A stretch of DNA of 64,000 nt from the NCBI GenBank assembly GCA_036342255.1, contig JAZAUS010000009.1, positions 1 to 64,000 of the forward strand, read 5' to 3'. Below the pieces are notes generated by a model. The model was not told the origin of the DNA and did not search any database. It was given only the letters and a program-made list of their open reading frames with translations. The stretch is from RUG11198 sp036342255 (GTDB lineage Bacteria; Bacillota_I; Bacilli_A; RF39; UBA660). Shown one piece after another: positions 1 through 8,391 of the stretch (position 1 is the stretch's first letter; every line of letters starts with the position of its first letter). The position numbers and the translations under genes were made by a program.

Positions 1-154
1 ATACATATTTAATACCACCATCATGTATACCAACCTCAATATTTTTATTAGGACTTCTCCATCTATAATAAGCAACAGATAAAGATGCAATACACAAAAT
101 AAAGATAGCTAAACCAATAATACTACCAATTAGTTTTCTAACATCTTCTTTCAT
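1..154 (-). CDS. Partial exported/membrane-anchored protein, SipW-cognate-like N-terminus
   Basis: Only the first 51 codons are in the window; the gene runs off the left edge. The ATG at 154 follows a strong Shine-Dalgarno (GGAGGTGC). The protein starts MKEDVRKLIG and has one hydrophobic helix at about residues 8-27, followed by SVAYYRW and a Gly/His/Asp-rich stretch. A short charged N-terminus, a helix and an AYY/AYF step resemble the signal region of TasA/camelysin-type proteins cleaved by SipW, as also seen at 6187-7293. Function is unknown. The signal or anchor is clear from the sequence; the family assignment is a guess. Confidence 0.6.
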   Translation of the reverse strand, partial: MKEDVRKLIGSIIGLAIFILCIASLSVAYYRWRSPNKNIEVGIHDGGIKYV

Positions 155-202
155 AATTGCACCTCCTATCCTAGTCTTCCATATTAATTAATTATACCAT
201 AA

Positions 203-227
203 AAAAAGAGATTAATCATCTCTTTTT
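203..227 (-). terminator. Rho-independent terminator after the rhomboid gene
   Basis: A 10-bp perfect stem (203-212 with 218-227) with a 5-base loop. It lies just downstream of the rhomboid stop and separates that gene from the next minus-strand gene. Confidence 0.75.
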
Positions 228-245
228 ATTAAATAATTATATTTT

Positions 246-1412
246 TTATTTAAAAAATACCATATATATTATAAAAGCCAAATACATCAACATAACTACA
301 CAACCACTAGCCTTCTCACTAGTAGTATTTTTATCAGGAACCCCTACTGCCATCGAAGCAAAAACGCCACCAATTAATCCCCCAATATGAGCATAATTAT
401 CAATGCCAACAACCATAAATCCTATCATTAAATTAAGAATAATTACAGGTATTATCTGGCTTTTTAAAGCATTACCTAAATATACCCTATAATGATAACC
501 AAAATATAATATAGCACCAAGAAGACCAAATATAGCACCACTAGCACCTATACTAATTATATTAGGATCATTAACAAAAACTAAAGATAATAAACTACCA
601 CATATACCACTAAAACAAAAAATAAATATAAATTTTAATTTACCAAAGAAACTCTCTACCTGTGGCCCTATAACATATAAAGAATACATATTACACATTA
701 TATGAATTATACCAGCATGTAAAAAAATACAAGTAAATAATCTATATAATTCCCCATGCTTAACAGCTAACTTATTACTAGCCCCTAAATTATATAAAGC
801 TTCTAAATTAATAGAAAATATATCTCCTCCACCCATCAACAAAGATATCAAAAACATTACAACACATATACCAATTATAGTATATGTAACAATAGGTGTC
901 TTAGGAGAAAATATTTTTTCAACTCTCTTTGATTTTTCAAAACTTTCTTTATTAATATCATCACTTATCTTAACAAAAAGATCTATTCCTTTTTCTTTAT
1001 GATTAGTCTTCTCCACTATATCAGGAAATATCTCTATTAAAGTAGGATTCTTAATCTCACTAATAGTACTAATAAAAAAGTTTAATTCATTATCTTTATT
1101 AATATCTAAATCAACAGCATCTCCCAAACTTGTATATATATTAACAACTGACATTTTCAAAGAAAATGTCTTCTTCTTCAAATTATCAACTATCTTCTTT
1201 AATTTAAATTTATCAAAATTTAACTGCTCATTATTATGTATATATCTACTAACAATCCTAATTATTTTATAATCACTATCTAAATTCTCAAGCCATATCT
1301 CATCTGTAATTCCATGTAAAACAACAGGATTATAATTCTTTTCTGTTATAAAATAATGAACCAAATTCATAATAAGCAAATCATTATTATTAATCTTTAT
1401 CTCAGACATCAT
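246..1412 (-). CDS. Rhomboid family intramembrane serine protease (GluP-like)
   Basis: Intramembrane protease expected to cut transmembrane substrates inside the bilayer. The first about 170 residues are soluble, followed by roughly seven membrane helices. The catalytic dyad is visible: GASGAIFG with Ser about residue 291, and AHIGGLIGG with His about residue 342. The family HxxxN motif is also present (HAGIIHIMCNMY). The long cytosolic N-domain resembles Bacillus GluP (YqgP) rather than the minimal GlpG. The start is the ATG at 1412 (next ATG at 1409), placed 8-11 bases after GGAAGAAGG; the open frame extends 16 codons further without a ribosome site. About 388 residues. It is transcribed alone and ends at the hairpin 203-227. 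Confidence 0.88.
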   Translation of the reverse strand: MMSEIKINNNDLLIMNLVHYFITEKNYNPVVLHGITDEIWLENLDSDYKIIRIVSRYIHNNEQLNFDKFKLKKIVDNLKKKTFSLKMSVVNIYTSLGDAVDLDINKDNELNFFISTISEIKNPTLIEIFPDIVEKTNHKEKGIDLFVKISDDINKESFEKSKRVEKIFSPKTPIVTYTIIGICVVMFLISLLMGGGDIFSINLEALYNLGASNKLAVKHGELYRLFTCIFLHAGIIHIMCNMYSLYVIGPQVESFFGKLKFIFIFCFSGICGSLLSLVFVNDPNIISIGASGAIFGLLGAILYFGYHYRVYLGNALKSQIIPVIILNLMIGFMVVGIDNYAHIGGLIGGVFASMAVGVPDKNTTSEKASGCVVMLMYLAFIIYMVFFK

Positions 1413-1499
1413 TTTATATCTATACCTTCTTCCACTTCTTAATATTATACTAAAAAACATAAAATAAATAAAGGGTTGAATTTATTAAATATATTATTA

Positions 1500-2396
1500 T
1501 CAACTAGCTTCTTTATATTTTTGTAATATTTCCTTAAATTTATCAGGCATCTCTGCTTCAAACTCCATATATTCACCAGTCATAGGATGTATAAATCCTA
1601 TAACGGCAGCATGAAGCATTTGACCAAAGTCCTTATCATCAATTTTTCTATATCCATATACTAAATCATTTACAACTGGATGTTTAATATATGCCATATG
1701 TACTCTAATCTGATGTGTACGACCAGTTTCAAGTACACATTCAATTAGAGTACTATTTTTATACCTTTCAAGTACCCTTAAATGCGTAATAGCATCCTTA
1801 GAATTAACATCTGTAACTTCCATCTTCTTACGATCATTAGCACTTCTTCCAATAGGAGCATCAATAGTAGCCGTATCTTCAAGTATAACTCCATGAACAA
1901 GTGCAATATACTTTCTTAAAACAGATTTCTTACTAATTTGCTCTGCCAAATTATTATGCACCTCATCATTTTTAGCCACCAATAATAAACCAGAAGTATC
2001 AGCATCTATTCTATGAACAATACCAGGCCTAATCTTACCATTAACAGAACTTAAACTATTACAATGAAACATAATAGCATTAACTAAAGTATTACTATAA
2101 TTCCCTGTTCCAGGATGTACAACCATACCAGATTTCTTATTAACAACCATTAAATAATCATCTTCATATACAATATCTAAAGGAATATCTTGAGCTTCAA
2201 TCACCACTTCTTCAGAATAATCCTCATTATAATATATTTCATCATCTATTCTTAATACATAACTAGCCTTAACCTTATCACCATTAACCAATATATTCCC
2301 AGTATCTATCATTCTCTTAATCTTACTACGTGATACATCAACCTTATCAATTAAATACTTATCAATTCTTACCTTTTCTTCTGCCTTTATTATCAT
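1500..2396 (-). CDS. rluD: Large-subunit rRNA pseudouridine synthase, RluD/RluA family
   Basis: Converts specific uridines of 23S rRNA to pseudouridine. An N-terminal S4 RNA-binding domain (RIDKYLIDKVDVSRSKIKRM) precedes the RluA catalytic fold. The active-site aspartate is in HRIDADTSGLLLVAKN, which matches the family HRLDxxTSG. About 298 residues, a normal length. The gene overlaps the 3' end of lspA by at least 35 bases in another frame, so it is probably translationally coupled. The start is uncertain: ATG at 2396 is chosen, with alternatives GTG 2405 and ATG 2414, none with a strong Shine-Dalgarno. The lspA-rluD order is common in Bacillota. Which rRNA site it modifies cannot be told. 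Confidence 0.88.
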   Translation of the reverse strand: MIIKAEEKVRIDKYLIDKVDVSRSKIKRMIDTGNILVNGDKVKASYVLRIDDEIYYNEDYSEEVVIEAQDIPLDIVYEDDYLMVVNKKSGMVVHPGTGNYSNTLVNAIMFHCNSLSSVNGKIRPGIVHRIDADTSGLLLVAKNDEVHNNLAEQISKKSVLRKYIALVHGVILEDTATIDAPIGRSANDRKKMEVTDVNSKDAITHLRVLERYKNSTLIECVLETGRTHQIRVHMAYIKHPVVNDLVYGYRKIDDKDFGQMLHAAVIGFIHPMTGEYMEFEAEMPDKFKEILQKYKEAS

Positions 2397-2856
2397 CTTT
2401 ATCACTACTTTCATTCATAATACTATCAATAATAATTAATAGTATACCTATTACTATACCACAATCAGCAACATTAAACACAGGAAAATCATAATTAATT
2501 ATATATATATCAATAAAATCTATAACATATCCATATATTACTCTATCAAATAGATTACCCAAAGCCCCACCAATAACTAAACCATATCCCCATAATTCTA
2601 TTTCTCTTAACTTTCTATTCTTTAAATAATTATAAATAATATAAAAAACAAACAAAGTAACTATAATTATAAACAATACATTACCACTAAGAAAACTAAA
2701 AGCAACCCCTTTATTTTTAACATAATTAATATATAAAACCCTTTTAATTATAGTTACCCTAACATTATAAATAAAATTATTAACAATCAACCTCTTACTA
2801 ATAAAATCAACAAAAAAGGTAAAAAAAGATATTAAAGATAACTTCTTCTTGTCCAT
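2362..2856 (-). CDS. lspA: Lipoprotein signal peptidase (signal peptidase II)
   Basis: Membrane aspartyl protease that removes signal peptides from prolipoproteins. All family boxes are visible: NKGVAFSFLSG, GGALGNLFDRV (first catalytic Asp) and FNVADCGI (second catalytic Asp). Four membrane helices are expected; about 164 residues. The ATG at 2856 overlaps the stop of the upstream pilin gene as TAATG, so the two genes are probably coupled; an in-frame ATG at 2868 is the alternative. The C-terminus is a charged tail (KDDNKGRRKGKN) whose codons overlap the start of the pseudouridine synthase gene. It implies that the cell makes lipoproteins. Confidence 0.95.
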   Translation of the reverse strand: MDKKKLSLISFFTFFVDFISKRLIVNNFIYNVRVTIIKRVLYINYVKNKGVAFSFLSGNVLFIIIVTLFVFYIIYNYLKNRKLREIELWGYGLVIGGALGNLFDRVIYGYVIDFIDIYIINYDFPVFNVADCGIVIGILLIIIDSIMNESSDKDDNKGRRKGKN

Positions 2857-3452
2857 TATTTTATACATCTCTTATCATCCCAATGATATGGACTTCCTAA
2901 TCTTTCACAAACATTTTTAGGAATATTAGAAACTATTTTATTATCATCACTAACATCACAGGTTCCCTTACTAAGATCTAAATAATAATAATATACATTA
3001 TCCTCATCTTTATAAACAAATGCATATAATACACTACCATCCATACAATCTTTCTTGTTCTTAGGATTAACTATATCATTTTCTTTTAAATGTCCATCAT
3101 CAATTAATTCATGTAAATCAAAAGAAGAATCACTTCTTAGTTTTCCACCAGATACTTTAAATAATTCCTTTTGTAATGCAGTAACATCATCAGAATCCAA
3201 ACAATTACCAGAATCATCAATTCTATTACACTTAACAAACTTTCCTAAAGAAGTACTCCTACTCCAAGAAAGCCTATTAGTTGAAATATAAGACTGAATA
3301 GCTGTATCCATACTCTTAGCAAACAATCCTTCCGCTTTTTCCTTAGAAGTCTTAATAGTACTAGATACACTAATAACAGCAATTCCCAAAACAACACTCA
3401 ATACAACCACAACACCAAGTAATTCCACTAAACTAAATCCTTTATTATTCAT
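2856..3452 (-). CDS. Type IV prepilin-like protein with N-terminal methylation motif
   Basis: A pseudopilin or pilin of the type II secretion/type IV pilus/competence class. Its N-terminus MNNKGFSLVELLGVV is a textbook prepilin motif: cleavage after Gly5, Phe at +1, Glu at +5, then a long hydrophobic helix. The remaining about 165 residues form a soluble domain with scattered cysteines (two close to the C-terminus). The start is ATG 3452, preceded by AGGTG. It differs from the Tad-type pilin at 40195-40383 and stands alone, followed by lspA with overlapping stop/start. No assembly ATPase or peptidase for it is nearby, so processing must rely on genes elsewhere. Confidence 0.85.
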   Translation of the reverse strand: MNNKGFSLVELLGVVVVLSVVLGIAVISVSSTIKTSKEKAEGLFAKSMDTAIQSYISTNRLSWSRSTSLGKFVKCNRIDDSGNCLDSDDVTALQKELFKVSGGKLRSDSSFDLHELIDDGHLKENDIVNPKNKKDCMDGSVLYAFVYKDEDNVYYYYLDLSKGTCDVSDDNKIVSNIPKNVCERLGSPYHWDDKRCIK

Positions 3453-3511
3453 ATTATCACCTAAAAATATTTTATCATAATTCAAATTAATTTACCACTA
3501 CTTTTATTTTA

Positions 3512-3541
3512 TTGACAAAAAACAAAAAAAAGTTTTATACT
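3512..3541 (+). promoter_or_regulatory. Sigma-A type promoter for the DUF192-gpsA pair
   Basis: TTGACA (3512-3517), 18-base spacer, TATACT (3536-3541). The predicted start of transcription falls at the Shine-Dalgarno, so the leader is very short. Confidence 0.6.
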
Positions 3542-3556
3542 AATAATGGTGATAAT

Positions 3557-3874
3557 ATGAAACTTAAATATCAAAACAAAGAAATCACACTAATAGAATG
3601 TAAATCCTTCTTTAAAAGATTTAAAGGATTCATGTTAACAAAAAATATAAATATAGCTTTATTATTCAATCATTGTAATAGCGTTCATACTTTTTTTATG
3701 TATGAAAATATAGATATTATAATGTGTAATAAAAATAACACTATATTATATTATTATAAAAATATAAAAAAGAATAAAATTATTCTACCAAAAAAAGGTG
3801 TAACAAAAGTATTTGAAACACCAGCTAATTATTTTAATATAAAAACAAATGACAAATTGGAGGTAATAGAATGA
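3557..3874 (+). CDS. DUF192 family protein
   Basis: Small protein of about 105 residues that resembles the DUF192 beta-rich domain: a fold starting with KRFKGFMLTK (family GLMFR-type position), then CNSVHTFFMYENIDIIM (family HTxxMxxxID) and a C-terminal LPKKGVTKVFETPA segment. No signal peptide is visible here, although many DUF192 proteins are exported. The biochemical role of the family is not established. The start is ATG 3557 after GGTGATAAT; the frame opens further upstream but that part overlaps the promoter. It is followed by gpsA with a 4-base ATGA overlap, so the two are co-translated. Confidence 0.7.
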   Translation: MKLKYQNKEITLIECKSFFKRFKGFMLTKNINIALLFNHCNSVHTFFMYENIDIIMCNKNNTILYYYKNIKKNKIILPKKGVTKVFETPANYFNIKTNDKLEVIE

Positions 3875-4815
3875 ATATAACTATACTAGGCTGTGGAGTT
3901 TACGGAACAGCACTTAGTACCATGTTCAAAGAAAACAAATGTAAAATAAAAATGTGGGATAAATACGACAATAATTTTCCTCAATTAAAAAAAGAAAATA
4001 ATGATATTATTTATACTACTAATATGAAAGAAAGTCTTATAAATAGTAATTTAATTGTCATAGCTATTCCCATTCCTTTCTTAGAAGAAACATCAAAAGA
4101 ATTAAAAAAATATTATCAAAATCAAAATATTTTAATTGCTAGTAAAGGAATAGCCCAAAACAGCCTATTTGCTCATGAAATAATCGGACAATATATCCAA
4201 ACTAAAAATATAGGTGTCATATCTGGTGGAACCTTTGCCATCGATATGAAAAATAAAAATATAATGGGTCTAACACTAGGTACAAAAAGTGAATTATTAA
4301 AAAAACAAATTAAATCATCACTTGAAAACAAATATCTTAAAATACAATACACTAACGATCTAATAGGTACCGAAATATGTGGCTCTCTAAAAAATGTAAT
4401 GGCTATAGCTTATGGCATATTAGATGGCGCCAATTACCCAGAATCAACAAGATTTCTCTTTTTAACAGAAGCTATATATGAAATAAACAATTTAATAACA
4501 CACTTAGATGGTAACAGTAAAACAATCATGAGCTATGCTGGAATTGATGATATAGCAATGACTTGTACCTGCTCCAAATCAAGAAATTATACCTTTGGAA
4601 TGCTAATAGGAAAAAATTCTTCAAAAGAAATAATAGAAGAATATAAAAAAAATAATACTATCGAAGGATTAGGTACAACAAAAGCCATTTATAACCTTTG
4701 TAAAACAAAAAAAATAAATTTAAATATTTGTAATATACTATATAATATTATATATAAAAACGATAAATATACTAAACTAATTGAATATTTAGAAAAAAAA
4801 GAATCAAATTTTTAA
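3871..4815 (+). CDS. gpsA: Glycerol-3-phosphate dehydrogenase (NAD(P)+)
   Basis: Makes sn-glycerol-3-phosphate from dihydroxyacetone phosphate for phospholipid and teichoic-acid synthesis; pgsA at 27168-27758 uses the product after CDP-diacylglycerol formation. The N-terminal nucleotide-binding loop is GCGVYGTAL, and the family GSLKNVMAIAYGILDG helix with the catalytic Lys is present, as is the later GLGTTKAIY segment. 314 residues, near the usual 330. The start overlaps the previous stop (ATGA) and has TTGGAGG upstream. Its stop codon lies inside the shared hairpin 4797-4827 that also ends obg from the other side. Confidence 0.95.
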   Translation: MNITILGCGVYGTALSTMFKENKCKIKMWDKYDNNFPQLKKENNDIIYTTNMKESLINSNLIVIAIPIPFLEETSKELKKYYQNQNILIASKGIAQNSLFAHEIIGQYIQTKNIGVISGGTFAIDMKNKNIMGLTLGTKSELLKKQIKSSLENKYLKIQYTNDLIGTEICGSLKNVMAIAYGILDGANYPESTRFLFLTEAIYEINNLITHLDGNSKTIMSYAGIDDIAMTCTCSKSRNYTFGMLIGKNSSKEIIEEYKKNNTIEGLGTTKAIYNLCKTKKINLNICNILYNIIYKNDKYTKLIEYLEKKESNF

Positions 4816-4827
4816 TTTGATTCTTTT
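4797..4827. terminator. Bidirectional terminator between gpsA and obg
   Basis: A 14-bp perfect stem (4797-4810 with 4814-4827) with a 3-base loop and A-tract/T-tract flanks. The gpsA stop (4813-4815) and the obg stop (4826-4828) both overlap it. Confidence 0.85.
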
Positions 4828-6094
4828 ATTTTCTCCATTCAAACTCATAATCCATAATTCTTACTATATCACCATCATTAATACCCATTTTTAACAATTC
4901 TTCATCAATCCCCATTCTTCTAAGTCTATTAGAAAATCTTGTCATAGCTTCCTCAGTATTAAAATTAGTCATAAGAAAGATTTTTTCTACCTCATCACCC
5001 TTTATTATAAAAGTATTATTATCTCTTTCTATTCTAAATGGTTTCTCCTTCTTAAACTTATATAAAACATGACTTTCTTGTTCTTCATCAGCAAACAACA
5101 CTGAATCAGGAGTTTCCTTAACCATCTCTTTAAATTTATCTACTAACTTATCTAATCCCTTATTATTTATAGCAGATATCTCTATTACCGGTAATTTAAC
5201 CCTTCTTTTAAATAATTCCAAATTCTTTTTAGATGACTCAATATCCATTTTATTAGCAATTATAATTTCAGGTTTCTCCAATAATTTTTTACTATACTTA
5301 CCAAGTTCATCCCTTATAGATAGATAATCAAAATAAGGATCTCTTTCTTCCATACCAGACATATCAATAACATGCGCTATAACTTTAGTCCTCTCAATAT
5401 GTTTCAAAAATTTATGACCTAATCCTATTCCTTCAGAAGCCCCTTCAATAAGACCAGGCAAATCAGCAACTGTAAAATCAAATCCTTTAGTTTTAACTAC
5501 ACCTAAATTAGGACTTAATGTTGTAAAATGATATGAAGCAATTTTAGGATTAGCATTAGAAATCATTGATAAAATAGTAGATTTGCCAACACTAGGAAGA
5601 CCAACTAATCCAACATCAGCTAACATTCTAAGCTCAACAATAACTTTTCTAACTTCACCAGGCTCACCATTTTCAGAATAAGAAGGGCATGGATTAGAAC
5701 GAGTAGCCAAAGCCACATTACCTCTTCCTCCTCTTCCACCATAAGCAACAATTACTTCTTGATTTTTCTTATTCAAATCAGCAATAACAACACCAGTCTC
5801 ATAATCTCTTATTGTAGTACCAATAGGAACCTTAACAACTGTATCTTCAGCACCCTTACCATTTTTATTCTTACCTAAACCATTTGAACCAGGTCTAGCC
5901 TTTATTTGTTTCTGATATCTTAAATCAATCAAAGTCCTAAGACCTAAATCAACTTTAAATCTAATATCTCCACCCTTTCCACCAGTACCACCAAAAGGGC
6001 CACCCATAGCAACATATTTTTCACGTCTAAAAGCCATACAACCATCGCCACCACGACCAGCCTCTAAAGATATTATAACCTCATCTACAAACAT
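4826..6094 (-). CDS. obg: Obg family GTPase
   Basis: Essential ribosome-assembly and stress GTPase. Domains in order: Gly-rich Obg fold (AGRGGDGCMAFRREKYV onward, about residues 1-158), G domain with P-loop GLPSVGKST, G3 DLPGLIEGASEGIGLG and G4 NKMD, and a C-terminal OCT domain ending EFEWRK (about residues 340-422). The start is ATG 6094 after GAAGGG; the frame opens 21 codons further upstream through a promoter-like TATAAT (6120-6125). 422 residues, the usual size. It lies between two hairpin terminators, so it is probably transcribed on its own. Confidence 0.96.
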   Translation of the reverse strand: MFVDEVIISLEAGRGGDGCMAFRREKYVAMGGPFGGTGGKGGDIRFKVDLGLRTLIDLRYQKQIKARPGSNGLGKNKNGKGAEDTVVKVPIGTTIRDYETGVVIADLNKKNQEVIVAYGGRGGRGNVALATRSNPCPSYSENGEPGEVRKVIVELRMLADVGLVGLPSVGKSTILSMISNANPKIASYHFTTLSPNLGVVKTKGFDFTVADLPGLIEGASEGIGLGHKFLKHIERTKVIAHVIDMSGMEERDPYFDYLSIRDELGKYSKKLLEKPEIIIANKMDIESSKKNLELFKRRVKLPVIEISAINNKGLDKLVDKFKEMVKETPDSVLFADEEQESHVLYKFKKEKPFRIERDNNTFIIKGDEVEKIFLMTNFNTEEAMTRFSNRLRRMGIDEELLKMGINDGDIVRIMDYEFEWRK

Positions 6095-6140
6095 ATTAAT
6101 CCCTTCTCTCAATGTAATAATTATACAATAAGTTAAAAAA

Positions 6141-6170
6141 AAAAGAAATAACAACACTGTTATTTCTTTT
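6141..6170 (-). terminator. Terminator after the TasA-like gene
   Basis: A 13-bp perfect stem (6141-6153 with 6158-6170) with a 4-base loop, followed on the minus strand by a run of ten T. Confidence 0.85.
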
Positions 6171-6186
6171 ATTATTTAAATTAATA

Positions 6187-7293
6187 TTATGGTTCAGTAG
6201 TTGTTGTATCTGTAGTTTCAGTTGTTTCAGTTGTATCAGTTGTATCAGTACCAGTTGTTTCTGTTGTACCAGTATCACTTTGTAATCCAGTGTTATCAGT
6301 AACACCTTGAATAAATCCAGTAACACCACTAGAACCATCAGAACCATCAACTATAACCCTTCCAGAAAATGTTTTATTTGAATCTGAATCATTTTGATTA
6401 TCTCCAGTTTCATTAACATATAATACAATCATAAATGTTTTATAATTATCTTGTGACTGATCACTAACACCAGGAATAGTTACTGCATCAGCTAATTTAG
6501 CATTATCATCTCCAACTTGTGGAACAGCTACAGCAACAGAATATTTTAATTGTCCATCATCAGGATCAGTAGCTTGTAATAAAGTCTTAGTTACACCTAA
6601 TCTATTAACATATACAGGTTCAAAACCAGTTAAAATAGGACTACCTTCTGAGTTTTGAACTTGAACATAATCATCAACATCATTATATTCTTCATCAGTA
6701 GAAGCAAATTGAGGATCATCACCAGGATCAGTTGTTTCATATTGTTCACCAGGCTTAATCTCATAAATCATAGCAGCTAAATTACCAAAACCATTTTCTT
6801 CACTTGCTATACTTATAGAAACAGTTTGAGGAGAATTAGCATTATTCCTTACCTGGAAAACATAAACACTACATATTTGGTTTCCAAAATCATCAACACA
6901 AATCTTTTTTCTTTCATTGTTTTCTATTGAAGGCCTACGTTCAACAGAATATTCTGCAACACTAGTTCTAACAGGAATAAGTTTATCACTTAACCATGCT
7001 GTTGTATAACTAATAAATTCCAATTGTAAAGTAGCAGACCCAGTTTTAAGAGAGCCACCAGAACTATTAGTAGAAGCAGTAAAGTACGCGAATGTTGCTC
7101 CAACAGCCATTATTACAAATATAGCAAAAGCCAAAATCCCATAAAAAGTTCCTTTACCCTTTTCTTTTTCCTTCTTATTTACATTTTGATCATTTGCCTG
7201 ATTATTATTAACCTGATTATCATTAATTTGAGCATTATTAACCTGATTATTATCTACAACTTGATCATTAGTTTGTTTATTATTATCAATCAT
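6187..7293 (-). CDS. Secreted TasA/camelysin-like protein with SipW-cognate-type signal
   Basis: 368 residues. The N-terminus is Asn/Gln-rich and repetitive (NNQVNN, NDNQVNNNQ), about 40 residues, then a Lys/Glu cluster and a hydrophobic helix ending ATFAYFTASTNSSGGSLKTG. This AYFT step with a following Gly/Ser stretch is typical of SipW-processed TasA/CalY fibre proteins. The middle is a beta-rich exported domain with one Cys pair region (KICVDDFGNQIC). The C-terminal about 30 residues are nearly all Thr, Glu and Asp, with no LPXTG anchor. A good promoter (7325-7353) and AGGAGGAG drive it. It may form or decorate a surface fibre; that is inference. SipW itself is not in the window. Confidence 0.7.
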   Translation of the reverse strand: MIDNNKQTNDQVVDNNQVNNAQINDNQVNNNQANDQNVNKKEKEKGKGTFYGILAFAIFVIMAVGATFAYFTASTNSSGGSLKTGSATLQLEFISYTTAWLSDKLIPVRTSVAEYSVERRPSIENNERKKICVDDFGNQICSVYVFQVRNNANSPQTVSISIASEENGFGNLAAMIYEIKPGEQYETTDPGDDPQFASTDEEYNDVDDYVQVQNSEGSPILTGFEPVYVNRLGVTKTLLQATDPDDGQLKYSVAVAVPQVGDDNAKLADAVTIPGVSDQSQDNYKTFMIVLYVNETGDNQNDSDSNKTFSGRVIVDGSDGSSGVTGFIQGVTDNTGLQSDTGTTETTGTDTTDTTETTETTDTTTTEP

Positions 7294-7324
7294 CTTATAC
7301 TCCTCCTATATTAAGCTTAAAATA

Positions 7325-7353
7325 AGTATAACAAACTTAATTATAAAAATCAA
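7325..7353 (-). promoter_or_regulatory. Promoter of the TasA-like gene
   Basis: TTGATT (7353-7348), 17-base spacer, TATACT (7330-7325), with an extended -10 TG one base upstream. Confidence 0.65.
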
Positions 7354-7393
7354 GCTCAATATTAAATTTTTTTTCATTTTACAAAATAAAAAA

Positions 7394-7433
7394 GATCAAT
7401 ACGAAAAACTACTTATTGTTCCTCATACTGATC
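7394..7433 (-). terminator. Terminator overlapping the nrnA 3' end
   Basis: In the minus-strand RNA, 7433-7423 pairs with 7404-7394 over 11 positions (including G-U pairs), followed by UUUUUUAUUUU. The nrnA stop (7413-7415) lies in the 18-base loop. Confidence 0.65.
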
Positions 7434-8384
7434 CATTAATTTATCCAATTCTTCAACCAACTCACTAGCCTTTTCCCAATCACTAAGTCTAACACCTGCT
7501 GCAAATTTATGTCCCCCTCCACCAAATTTACTAGCTATTTCATTTATAACAGGCCCTCTTGACCTAATATTAGCCCTAATCATATTATTTTTCTTATCCT
7601 CAGTCAAAAATACACAAACTATTATTTCATTTATACATTTAAGCTCACTAATAATATTACCAGCACTAGCCGAATCAACACCATATTCTTTTAATACTTC
7701 ATCTGTTATTTCTATATATGCAACACCATTATCAGTAACTTCCATATTTTCATATATATATCCTTGAAACCTAACTTCTGATAAAGGCCTCATATATAAA
7801 GGTTCATATAATGAAGTAAAATTAAGATTAGTACTATTAATCAACCTAGTTACTAAATTAAAAGTCTCTTTACTAGTATAATCATGCATAAACCTACCAG
7901 TATCTGATACTATACCCAAAAACAAATTACTAGCAATATTATTATTTATCTTCAAACGGTTCTTAAAACAAAACTCTAATATTAATTGACAAGTAGAAGA
8001 CGCATCTTCATCAATAAATTCAATATCAGCATATGTATCAATAACAGGATGATGATCTATTTTAATAATATTCTTATAATTATCTAATTCATCTATATCC
8101 ACACGTTTCTTATCAGGAGTATCTAATACTATTAATAATGTATTATCATAATCAACATTATCAACCTTATCTAAAGAACCCATAAATTTAAAACGTGTAG
8201 CATACCCACCAACAGCATATACTCTTTTCTTAGGATATTTATTTAATATTAATTCTTTTAAAGCTAATTGACTTCCCAAAGCATCAGGATCAGGCCCCCT
8301 ATGCCTAGCTATAACAATTGTATTATACTTTTTTATACTTCTATATATATTACGAAAATAAATATATCTTTGTAATTTACTCAT
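7413..8384 (-). CDS. nrnA: DHH/DHHA1 phosphoesterase, NrnA-like oligoribonuclease/pAp phosphatase
   Basis: Degrades short oligonucleotides and/or 3'-phosphoadenosine 5'-phosphate. Metal-binding motifs of the DHH family are visible: HRGPDPDALGSQ, VLDTPD, IDHHPV and SDTGRF; the C-terminal DHHA1 motif is GGGGHKFAAG. 323 residues, the usual length for NrnA. It follows ackA by 7 bases (ackA stop 8392, nrnA start 8384 with AGGTG), so the two form an operon read from the ackA promoter and ending at 7394-7433. Cyclic-dinucleotide phosphodiesterases of the GdpP type share the domain but have N-terminal membrane/PAS parts that are absent here. Confidence 0.88.
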   Translation of the reverse strand: MSKLQRYIYFRNIYRSIKKYNTIVIARHRGPDPDALGSQLALKELILNKYPKKRVYAVGGYATRFKFMGSLDKVDNVDYDNTLLIVLDTPDKKRVDIDELDNYKNIIKIDHHPVIDTYADIEFIDEDASSTCQLILEFCFKNRLKINNNIASNLFLGIVSDTGRFMHDYTSKETFNLVTRLINSTNLNFTSLYEPLYMRPLSEVRFQGYIYENMEVTDNGVAYIEITDEVLKEYGVDSASAGNIISELKCINEIIVCVFLTEDKKNNMIRANIRSRGPVINEIASKFGGGGHKFAAGVRLSDWEKASELVEELDKLMDQYEEQ

Positions 8385-8391
8385 ACAACAC

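Noticed and set aside
6187..6290. LPXTG-type sortase anchor in the Thr-rich tail of the TasA-like protein
   Set aside because: The tail ends without LPXTG, a membrane helix or a basic cluster.
6096..6350. Leu/Gln/Val-rich open frame on the minus strand
   Set aside because: Shifted frame of the Thr-rich repeat codons (ACT/ACA/GAA) at the end of the TasA-like gene plus the terminator; no start signal.
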